This document shows positions 20,816 through 29,241 of a stretch of DNA of 41,621 nucleotides, piece by piece. This stretch comes from Chondrus crispus. Lineage: Eukaryota > Rhodophyta > Florideophyceae > Gigartinales > Gigartinaceae. The stretch lies in the NCBI RefSeq assembly GCF_000350225.1, contig NW_005178487.1, positions 1-41,621 on the forward strand, given 5' to 3'. The notes under the pieces are model-generated. The model was not told the DNA's origin. It made no database searches and was given only the letters and a program-made list of their open reading frames with translations. The position numbers and the translations under genes are program-made. Each line of letters begins with the position of its first letter. Positions within the stretch are counted from its first letter, which is position 1.

Positions 20816-21176
20816 CGTATGCGTAGTTCAGGGAGAGACCCTGGAGGGCGAGAAGACGGGGAAGCAGGACGCCAGCTGACGAGACCGGGCAGCGGGCCCG
20901 GGTAGCGTGGTAGATCGGGGACGGTCGAGGACGCGCGCACGCGCGGGCCGATCTACGCCTCGACGCCCCCGAGCAGCGCTGGATAACGATCCAGCGCTGA
21001 CGGGCGGAGGCGGATCTAGGCTCGCGGTCGTGCGGGCCCGTCCTCTACCCGCTTCGGTCTCTTCTAACGCGCGCTGAACGGGATGCGCGCGTTTAGAATA
21101 AGCGGGGAGTCGCCACCTTGACGGTCGGTGGTGGAAAAGTCCGTGCTTGTCTCTCTCCACCGCCGCCGGTCCGCTT
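20816..21176. other. GC-rich block with nested stem-loops
   Basis: This GC-rich segment is sharply different from its flanks. CAGCGCTGGAT (20974-20984) and ATCCAGCGCTG (20989-20999) form an 11-bp stem with a 4-nt loop. GTAGATCGG and CCGATCTAC near 20910 and 20947 form another stem. A 110-residue Arg/Pro-rich minus-strand frame (20828-21160) has no recognisable domain. It might be the end of another mobile element. Confidence 0.5.
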
Positions 21177-21592
21177 CATATTTAAGATACAAAGTATTGT
21201 AACCTAACACTACAGTACCTTGGTACTATACTGTTATCGTATGCTCAGACATCGCTTGCGGTTTCTGGTTGGAGCGTGTGGGGTCTGCCGCTTGCGCTTT
21301 CAATACGACAGGGAAGAGGGAAGGGCGGTTGGAACAGATGATTCAGCACAGGTGCTGGGCGTTGCTGCCGCTATCTTTTTTTTCTCGCTACCTCCGCTTA
21401 AGAAGCCTCCGCGCATTCCTATTCGCGTTCTATTCGCCCATCGCTCCGCAATTCGGCTGAGCCGATATGGGGTCTAAGCTTTTTCGCATTCTCTCTGCCC
21501 CTGCAGGCCCTGCCGCCTTTCCTTCGCCTGCGCCCTTCTGCAATGGCCTTCTCAATTATTCGTCATGGTCATGCTTGGCCCATCGCCGCTTA

Positions 21593-21660
21593 CTCGCCTT
21601 TGCATATCCGATTTCCCTCGCCTTCGCATCTCCGCTTTCCCTCGCCTTCGCATATCCGCG
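21593..21660. repeat. three copies of a ~24-bp tandem repeat
   Basis: Units of the form CGCCTTCGCATATCCG plus TTTCCCT occur three times with small changes, just upstream of the 5' LTR of the Copia element. Confidence 0.85.
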
Positions 21661-21772
21661 GTGACTGTCGCTGACATCCGCATGGCCAAATCTGTATTGT
21701 CAAAAAGACCCTGATATGATCGCTGTTGTTGTTTTCATGCATTTGCTACTGTAATTTGCTCGATGCATTCCA

Positions 21773-21872
21773 TGTCAGACCGCACAGGACAGACTGTCCT
21801 GAGTATACGAATATAAGTAGGCGCACAGAGCGACAACGAGGAAATAAAGGACATCGGTCTCGTCTTCACACA
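21773..21872 (+). repeat. 5' LTR of the intact Copia
   Basis: Begins TGTCAGACC and ends CACACA. It holds an 8-bp-arm hairpin (CAGGACAG A CTGTCCTG, about 21784-21800), a TATAAG box (21812-21817) and AATAAA (21843-21848), so promoter and polyadenylation signals fit within 100 bp. TGGGCCACACTCG at 21878 is a possible primer-binding site five bases after the LTR. Confidence 0.95.
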
Positions 21873-22020
21873 GGTTATGGGCCACACTCGCTTACCACTC
21901 CCCGACACGACGTCACACACCCGATCCCTCCGCCATCGGAGGCCCCTCCCTACTCCCTCAGATCTCACCGCACTACTGACATACTTCCCACCTCCCCGGC
22001 TCCAGCCAGCCCTCAGCAAC

Positions 22021-25000
22021 ATGGATGAACGCTCAGACGTTCCCAAACTCGACACAGCCAACTACGGCCCATGGCTCGTAGCCATTCGCGCCGCAGCTCA
22101 CACCATCGACTGCATCAACCACATCACCGGCAGTCCCGAAGTACCCCAAGATCCAAACCAACAGGCAGAATTTCAGCGCAACAAACACTATCTCATCGGC
22201 AAAATCATATCATCTATCCCACCCGAAATTGCCAACTTAATCATCACACCGACCAGCGATCCTACACCCTACGAACTCATAACAGCAATTACTGCACACC
22301 TTGACACCACTAACACTTCCGATCACAAGTACCGGAAGCAACTCGCGGAACAAACCGTATTTCTACCCGACATGACACTCTCTCAATACATCACAGCCCA
22401 TGAAACAATCAGAACCAAAATGATAGCGGCACGCTACCCCTCTATATCAGACCCAAGGACAACTGTAGAATTTCTCATTGACGGACTACGCTTCAATCCA
22501 GTCACATCTACAGTAGGTGTCCAACTCATCTCACTAGATCCCCACGATGTCAAGGATTTCGTACACATATTCAACCGCATAACTTCCTACACCTCCTTCC
22601 AAAAACCCACCAGTACGACACAAGGATATTCGCCTATCATAACTACAAGCGCGAACCAAGACACATGGCGGACAGCCCCCTCCTTTCGTCGAGTGCCACG
22701 TCTTATCTCGAACCCATGCAAGTTCCATCAAAACAGAGGCATACCTCACCCGATCCACAGGGACTACGAATGTCGACACCCTCAACACCCTCGTCACCAA
22801 CGGAAAACAACCACCAAACAATACACGCAAGCTCATACATTAGCCCCAGACGTCCCGCACATTACCGAGGAAGTGCATGAACACCCAATCATGTCAGCTG
22901 ACGACCATCAACCCCCGCCATGTACGTATACACTCGACTCCGGAGCTCATCCGTCACATGTCTCCCACACCAAACATATCCCCCACCCGAACTCCTATCG
23001 CGCCAAAACGTACACGGCAACTAACGACAGCACCCACTGTACACACCGTGGTCAGACATCAATAAAGACGAATATGAACAACACAATATGCATACCAGCC
23101 CTCGTTACGCCGAAGATCAAGTCTAATCTACTATCCGTCCATGACATCACGATCCACCATGGAAACGTGCTCTTCACACCAACCAAAGCAATCATGTACG
23201 CTCGAAACAAAGGCACAACCAGGATTCTCGGAACCGCTCCATGGAATCACAAACATCAAGCATACACCTGGAGCTCCACACAGAACCACGCTCATAGCGC
23301 TGGCACACGACCCTCCAACACTAAACATACCAAGGCAGCGCAACCCAAATCCAATGAGCAACCATCACCTTCTCTCTCACCCTCTCTCTCAAAACCCAAT
23401 CTACTACTCTCGCAACGTCCAAATACCACCACCGCAAAGCACCACAACACTCAACCCATCTACAAGCTTCGCAACACCCAACCCACACCCACTCCCCCAT
23501 CCCTGGACATTATTGCACTCCACGACTGGCATTTAAAACTCAACCACGCACCACCCCGCGTCATCCAATCCATTGCCCGTCAACAACTCGTGCATGGAAT
23601 ACCACGCCGCCTCGCCTCGATCTCGGCCACCATATCTTGCTCAGCATGTGCCCACGCCAAACAAAGACCTTACCCGCACAAACCAAAGCAGCACTCCTAC
23701 AAACCGTCAGAATACATCAGCTCTGACACATGTGGTCCCATCAATCCTCCATCACTGCAAGGGCACCTGCACTTCCTCTCATACATTGATGCCGCCTCCC
23801 GATACCTCATCCTATTCTTTCTCAAAGATCGACGCGAAGTCGGGATAATTATGCCTCAATTCTTCAAGCAACTTCGCCAAAACGGCCGCCTTCCACGCAT
23901 ATACCGCACCGACAACGCAAAAGAATTCAAATCGAAAGCCGCTCTCCACACGTACGCTGACCTAGGCATACAATACCTCAACAACACGCCCCATCAGCCC
24001 CAAGAAAATTCCTTGGCCGAGCGCATTAACCAAACGATAATGAATGCAGCTCGAGCCAACCTCAAACACGCCAACCTACCCCCATATTACTGGGAAGACG
24101 CCGTCAAAGATGCCGCATACAAATACAACATCATGCCGCACACCAGCACCGGATCCACACCATATGAACTGTGGCATGGCACCCCCGCTAAACCAGCACA
24201 GCTACTCACATTCGGCCAGCTTGGCACCATACCGGTATACAAACACAAAACCAAACTTCAAGCCCGTGCCATAACAGTACGATACATGTATGCCCACACC
24301 CCAGACCATCTCACTGTACAGGATACCCAATCTCAAAGATACCACCAAATCCGAACTCAGGACTTTCGCCCATACGACAAATACCGCGACCCTACTCACA
24401 CCCACCATCACAGCTTCAAAGCCACTCTTGCCAAGAAGAACGAAGTCCCACTCACCACTCCCGATCCCAAAAATCACAGCGCCGCCCGCCAATACCCTGA
24501 CGCTACACAATGGGCGATAGCCCACAACAAAGAACTCGACAAGCTCGATGAGACCAACACAATCAAATGGCTCCCAAACTCAGCTATCCCTGCTCATGAA
24601 AAACTCATACCACTAACCATGACATATCGATACAAGCGATCCTCACAAGGGCAAATGACTGAACGGAAGGCCCGCTGTGCAGCACTAGGAGACCAAATGA
24701 TAGCAGGACATCACTATGACCCAGATAACGTCACAACATATATGGCAGAGAAACACACCGTCAGACTCCTCCTATCCATAGCCGCCGCACGCAATTGGAC
24801 CACAGAACATATGGACATTTCATCCGCATACTTATACGAGAACTACTGTCATAAAAAACCAGTCTTCATAAGGCAACATCCCAGGTTCGACGGCTCCATG
24901 AAACATCCCTGCAAAGGTGGAAAACTAATCAAAAACATATATGGAACACCTCCAGCCGCGCGCATCTACTACGATGGATTGGTCGCCCACCTCCTCAAGC

Positions 25001-26142
25001 ATCAATACCAACCTACACAAGCAGACCCGTGCCTATTCCACAAACACAACCAGCAAGGCTCTATCATCATTGCAGTAAGCATGGACGATTTCCTATCAAT
25101 AACATCAAATCCTAACCTCCACAATCAACTACACATCGACCTCAGTCGAAAAGACAAGGTGAAACGACTTGGATTCCCCACCAACTACCTAAAATGGACA
25201 ATCACAAAACAAGAAAACCAATCCATCCACATATCTCAACCCATCGTAATCGCCACTATTCTAGAAAAGGCACGCATGACCACATGCAATCCAAAACCTA
25301 CCCCCCTCCCATACAAAACAAACTTAGACGAAGCATCCAAATCCGAAACTCTCACATCGCCGCAAGCAACGATGTTCCGGCAAATCATAGGCGATCTGCG
25401 CTACGTCGCAGACAGTACAAGACCGGACATCCACCTCGCCGTCAACAAACTAGCCACAGTCATGCACAACCCCACCATCACTCATAATCAACTCTTAAAA
25501 TGGCTCCTTCGATACTTGAAAGGAACTCAACGACACGGCATCGAATTCACACGCAACAGTTCCCCCAGTCAACATGCACTCAAGAGTTACGCGGATTCCG
25601 ACTTCGCCAACGACCCCGACCGAAAATCGAGGACAGGGATAATCCATACCATGTACGACTGCCCCATCAGTTGGACCTCATCTAGGCAAACCACAGTAGC
25701 CAGCTCCACTTGCGAAGCTGAATATTTAACGGCATCCACTGCTACACAGCAAACACACTGGATTCGAGGAGTACTTGACGACATAGGCCTTCCAGAACCC
25801 CATCCAACACCACTATTCATCGATAACCAAGCCACGATACAAGTCGCCAAAAACTCAGCGCCCACCAAACGCAGAAAGTTCATTGACATCAAGCATCACA
25901 TCATCCACGACCACATCTCTCGGGGCACCATAGCAGCGACACACATCCCCACCAGCAACAACTTGGCCGACTATTTCACAAAACCCCTCGGACGCCTTCG
26001 CACAAGTGAGCTCCTGAAGAAGCTGCACGTCAACTCCCCTAATCTCAATCCCCATCGGCGAACCCCGCGACTGTCAGACCGCACAACTACATTCGCCGAT
26101 GGAAATCTCGATAGTCAGACCGCACAGGACAGACTGTCCTGA
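22021..26142 (+). CDS. Copia gag-pol polyprotein, intact
   Basis: The 1373-residue start at 22021 is preferred. LDTANYGPWLVAI right after it is a typical gag beginning, and the upstream in-frame ATG at 21877 overlaps the likely primer-binding site. In order the protein has gag, with a CKFHQN...YECRH stretch in place of a clear CCHC knuckle, and an aspartic protease (Asp306, DSGAH). A zinc-finger-bearing pre-integrase (HDWHLKLNH...CSAC) precedes the DD35E integrase (Asp569, Asp631, Glu667). Reverse transcriptase has SMDD near 1020-1023 instead of YVDD, and RNase H has Asp1192, CEAEY and Asp1268. The frame ends inside the 3' LTR. No stop or frameshift occurs, so it may be active. It is a close relative of the minus-strand Copia at 38983. 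Confidence 0.95.
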   Translation: MDERSDVPKLDTANYGPWLVAIRAAAHTIDCINHITGSPEVPQDPNQQAEFQRNKHYLIGKIISSIPPEIANLIITPTSDPTPYELITAITAHLDTTNTSDHKYRKQLAEQTVFLPDMTLSQYITAHETIRTKMIAARYPSISDPRTTVEFLIDGLRFNPVTSTVGVQLISLDPHDVKDFVHIFNRITSYTSFQKPTSTTQGYSPIITTSANQDTWRTAPSFRRVPRLISNPCKFHQNRGIPHPIHRDYECRHPQHPRHQRKTTTKQYTQAHTLAPDVPHITEEVHEHPIMSADDHQPPPCTYTLDSGAHPSHVSHTKHIPHPNSYRAKTYTATNDSTHCTHRGQTSIKTNMNNTICIPALVTPKIKSNLLSVHDITIHHGNVLFTPTKAIMYARNKGTTRILGTAPWNHKHQAYTWSSTQNHAHSAGTRPSNTKHTKAAQPKSNEQPSPSLSPSLSKPNLLLSQRPNTTTAKHHNTQPIYKLRNTQPTPTPPSLDIIALHDWHLKLNHAPPRVIQSIARQQLVHGIPRRLASISATISCSACAHAKQRPYPHKPKQHSYKPSEYISSDTCGPINPPSLQGHLHFLSYIDAASRYLILFFLKDRREVGIIMPQFFKQLRQNGRLPRIYRTDNAKEFKSKAALHTYADLGIQYLNNTPHQPQENSLAERINQTIMNAARANLKHANLPPYYWEDAVKDAAYKYNIMPHTSTGSTPYELWHGTPAKPAQLLTFGQLGTIPVYKHKTKLQARAITVRYMYAHTPDHLTVQDTQSQRYHQIRTQDFRPYDKYRDPTHTHHHSFKATLAKKNEVPLTTPDPKNHSAARQYPDATQWAIAHNKELDKLDETNTIKWLPNSAIPAHEKLIPLTMTYRYKRSSQGQMTERKARCAALGDQMIAGHHYDPDNVTTYMAEKHTVRLLLSIAAARNWTTEHMDISSAYLYENYCHKKPVFIRQHPRFDGSMKHPCKGGKLIKNIYGTPPAARIYYDGLVAHLLKHQYQPTQADPCLFHKHNQQGSIIIAVSMDDFLSITSNPNLHNQLHIDLSRKDKVKRLGFPTNYLKWTITKQENQSIHISQPIVIATILEKARMTTCNPKPTPLPYKTNLDEASKSETLTSPQATMFRQIIGDLRYVADSTRPDIHLAVNKLATVMHNPTITHNQLLKWLLRYLKGTQRHGIEFTRNSSPSQHALKSYADSDFANDPDRKSRTGIIHTMYDCPISWTSSRQTTVASSTCEAEYLTASTATQQTHWIRGVLDDIGLPEPHPTPLFIDNQATIQVAKNSAPTKRRKFIDIKHHIIHDHISRGTIAATHIPTSNNLADYFTKPLGRLRTSELLKKLHVNSPNLNPHRRTPRLSDRTTTFADGNLDSQTAQDRLS

Positions 26143-26212
26143 GTATACGAATATAAGTAGGCGCACAGAGCGACGACGAGGAAATAAAGGACATCGGTCT
26201 CGTGTTCACACA
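26113..26212 (+). repeat. 3' LTR of the intact Copia
   Basis: Matches the 5' LTR over 100 bp, with differences at the first base (A instead of T), in GACGACG versus GACAACG, and in CGTGTTC versus CGTCTTC. The gag-pol stop codon (26140-26142) lies inside it. A partial copy of the LTR start (GTCAGACCGCACA) also occurs 40 bp upstream, at about 26074. Confidence 0.95.
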
Positions 26213-26221
26213 TTCCACAAC

Positions 26222-26400
26222 TGTACTACTGTCAGCTGTGTCGAGGCTGACAGTACACGTAGTACCCGTGTGTGCGCGCGTTTCGCTCGCGCGCGGTACA
26301 CGTGTGCTCGTGTATGCGCGTGTCCCTCGTACCCGTGGTGTACACGTGGACCCGCGCGGTGGTACTATGGAGCGTCGAGCTCTACAGTATTGAATCCCTG
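26222..26400. other. alternating pyrimidine-purine segment with short inverted repeats
   Basis: Contains GCGCGCG and CGCGCGC around a TTTCGCT loop (about 26274-26294), many GTACAC/GTGTAC words and two CACGTG sites. Alternating CG/TG is prone to Z-DNA. No gene is present. Confidence 0.5.
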
Positions 26401-26451
26401 TGTTGATCTAATCTAACTAAAAGCCCCCAAGGGAGGTTATTCTACAATCGT

Positions 26452-27417
26452 TTGTCAATGCTGCCGACTGTTTTTGCTTGCGGTAATGTCCGAAAGACTA
26501 CCTTTGTGGTAGAAGGAGCTTCACTGGCTTACTGTGTTGTTAAGGTCGGTGAGAAGGAACAACTGGAAAGTATAGCTGAATGCTTGCCGCCCCATGCCCA
26601 CGTCACTACTCGCAAGGAGCTTGCGGGGGTTGACAACTTTATTTTCAAGAGGTGGACAGAGTCATTGGTAGAGTACTGATGCCGTTTGACGGCCAATAAT
26701 CGCAAGATGTTATTAATATATAACTGCTATCGTAGCCATATGGGCTTGAGAGTGCTCGAGACTTTCAGGGGGCTAACATAATCGCATATGCGCGGCCGTC
26801 ACATACAAGCGGCTCGACACAGCCACTTGACCTATTCGTGTTTCGTTCTTTTAGGGAGAACCTCAACATGCAAAATTCTCAGACCTCGCAAGCTTACGCG
26901 AGCGTAGAGTACGATAAAATTGATTTCCTTCGCCCTATAACTGCTGCTTACAGGAAGGCATTTACAAGGGATAATTTGTTGAAAAGCTTTGCTGCTCTTG
27001 GTATCCATCCGTTTAAACCATCAGCTGTACTCGGTGTACCGTGAACATTTTGTGAGGAACGCATGGAGCATATATTCGAGGTAGAGAGCTTGCAGCTTTA
27101 TTTGAGAAAAGCGAACAGCGAAGAGGCAAGCCTTGCCATAGGCCTTAGGCCTATGCTTTCAGCCCCTTGCGTTACGCCGTGGTTGGGTAGACACATCAAA
27201 GGGATTGACCCCGGCATGTCGTGATTTCATGCAGCTCGTTCGGTCGCAAGAGAGGATTGAACGGGCAAAAATAACATTCAGGAGCCTCAAGGAGGCAGTA
27301 GCGAACGAGAGAGAGAAACTAAAGGTGCAAAGGGTGATGGCCGATCGTGGAAACGGGTGTGACTACAGTACCGCATTGATGTGTATGGGAACTAAAACAT
27401 GGCTCCCAGGACGGTGA
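26452..27417 (+). pseudogene. pogo-type transposase, C-terminal remnant
   Basis: The plus strand reads ACGNVRKTTFVVEGA, then ELAGVDNFIFKRWTESLVE. After a frame change come MLLIYNCYRSHMGLRVLE, PSHTSGSTQPLDLFVF and YRKAFTRDNLLKSFAALGIHPF, the second half of a DDE_1 transposase. A further piece (LVRSQERIERAKITFRSLKEAV, about 27235-27300) is the usual C-terminal helix. The second catalytic Asp is Asn (AAC, 26722-26724). Breaks: a stop near 26677, a 1-bp frameshift in a G-run near 26768, and a stop at 27042. The element begins near the Copia insertion, so its 5' part may have been displaced or lost. Confidence 0.75.
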
Positions 27418-27559
27418 GGGTTCGTCGTGCGACAGCAAACAAGCCAGTGATGGAATTGCGTCTGGCCGCAATAGCTCAGCAGATTCCATACATGGAAGAC
27501 AGGGTAAAGAAAATGGTACGTAGTCTTTGTGCTGATGAATTGAGAGGTGCGAATCCATC

Positions 27560-28440
27560 CCTATCCCGCCTCCTCTGCCGTCTGATCAACCCCTTGTGCT
27601 CCCTCGCCTACCCTCTCGCGCTTGCTCTTGACTCGCATTCCCCGTTCCAACATGAAGCATCCCTCACCGCCATCTCGCGTGCTCCCCGCCACCTCGCCTT
27701 ATTGAGTCCCCCTTGCCCCGTCCACCCCTCCCATCCGCGCCTCTCGCCCAAACTGGCTCCCAAAAACCCCGCCCCTCTCCCACAGCCACCTCCTCTGTCA
27801 ACACAAGAGCAAAGCCCCTGCCGGTCCGCACCACCCGCTCGCCCTCGCATCCACCGGCGCAAGGTCTGTTCTGCCGCTATGCGAACAGCGAGACGCTGCG
27901 CTGCTCCTCGTCGAACGCGAAGGGTTCGTGCGCCCACCTGTTCGACCGCCAGGAGCGTGTGCGCCGCTTGCTGCAGCAGGCCCGCGCGTCGCTGAAGAAT
28001 TCCAAGCGTAGAAAGGCCGGGCTCCGTTTCCTGCAGGCCATCTCCGCAGACCCAGTCCGCCCGCAGAGCTACTTTCTGCATGCTCTGCATGTGCAGAAGA
28101 GAGACCCGCAGCTCACACGCCACTTGTTCTCTCATGGCCTTAGGGAAACCCCGAATGATGCAAAGTTTTCTCCCGGCATGGGGACTGGTCGAGTCGAAGT
28201 AGGGACACTTGAAAGGCGCCCGTAATTTGCTCACTAGAAGCGCCATGCTTGACCCGAAGAATTCTCCCGTGCTCAAGCACGACATGAGTTTGTTTACGAG
28301 GATAGGACATGTGGGCAGGACAGCATCTGATTTTCTGAGCCTGCAAAACGAGTAAAATTTGACGTTTCAAGCACTTGTCAATGCACCGTGACGTTCAATG
28401 AATGGGTTCGTTTTAGTACAATTCTGAACAAGGTGAGAAA
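27560..28440. other. GC-rich region of uncertain coding status
   Basis: Long frames exist on both strands (27608-28285 minus; about 27713-28225 plus, without ATG). The plus frame has a possible Cys/His cluster (CRYANSETLRC...CAHLF) followed by a basic helix-like region, but no family is recognised. High GC explains open frames on both strands. It could be a degraded exon. Confidence 0.3.
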
Positions 28441-29110
28441 TAAACGTGATCGAGAGTGAGTTCCTCTCCTGTGCGGGTGAGCGAGCTGCCCCCGGTCACA
28501 TAACTTTATGTCATCCAGTCCGAGACTGGTGGGCGCGATATCGCGCCGCCGTCGAGTGTAGATTATTAATTAATAGTTAAATCTACCATGGTGCGCATAC
28601 AAAACTCTCGCTTTTGGTCCGAATTGATACGTCGCCTAATGCCAGCACCCAAGTATGGATGGCGGCGGTCAGGCCCGTTCTTATTGCACGAAATGGCTTT
28701 CGCCACCTCATGGCCACTACGATATGCCTATCTTGGCACCGTACTTCGGAAGACATATTCCGTACAATTGAACAACATCACAAACTTTTTGATGAACGAC
28801 TACATCTGGACCCTTGCACCATCTTCCTGTGGCTTTGTCAAACAAAGACCGAAGACCTAACAACAATTTGTAATGATTTACCAATTAGTTGTATGCTCAC
28901 TCAAGCAGTACAACTTCCGCAATTGGAAAAGCGAAACACAATTATGCACACTTCTCACAAAACACAGGGCACATACACTCTTTTCTCGACGTGACCAAAA
29001 TTTAGCAACTGCTCCTTTGACAAGAAAACCAGTAAACTCCAAAACCCTTTGCAGGAAAATCAGAGAGGGTTAATCAAGCAGGAAGGTATCACACACATCT
29101 GTGTGAAAAT
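28441..29110 (+). other. possible retrotransposon leader and gag-like fragment
   Basis: A 16-bp perfect palindrome GGCGCGATATCGCGCC (28532-28547) and an AT-rich stretch precede ATG at 28588. Beyond it a frame reads QVWMAAVRPVLIARNGFRHLM and FRTIEQHHKLFDERL, loosely like the first part of a Copia gag. Frames break at 28860 and 28994. The orientation is opposite to the Copia at 29190-32330, so it is not part of that element. Tentative. Confidence 0.25.
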
Positions 29111-29196
29111 AGGAACAACGCAGAACAAAAAGACTGTCAGGTGTAAAATGCAGTGGAGATTGAAACATACCAACTAACCTGAGAGTGTACCGTCCG

Positions 29197-29241
29197 TTAG
29201 AATAGGCTATTCTAACATTAGGTCAAATAGTTGACCTAATG
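29197..29241. repeat. two tandem hairpins at the 3' end of a decayed Copia
   Basis: TTAGAATAG/CTATTCTAA (29197-29205, 29207-29215; 1-nt spacer) is followed immediately by CATTAGGTCAA/TTGACCTAATG (29216-29226, 29231-29241; 4-nt loop). On the minus strand the outer boundary reads TGTTAGAATAG, a common Copia LTR start, so this may be the join of the internal region and the 3' LTR. Confidence 0.8.

Larger units (their letters stand above)
21773..26212 (+). mobile_element. complete Copia LTR retrotransposon with 100-bp LTRs
   Basis: The element is bounded by 100-bp LTRs (21773-21872 and 26113-26212) and the 5-bp target duplication TTCCA (21768-21772 and 26213-26217). One uninterrupted gag-pol frame fills it. 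LTRs differ at 3 positions that I can see, so insertion is recent. Length is 4440 bp, small for Copia. It lies between pogo-type remnants. Confidence 0.97.

Noticed and set aside
27608..28285. 225-residue minus-strand open frame
   Set aside because: The strand opposite is open as well, as expected for a GC-rich stretch; no recognisable motif on this strand.
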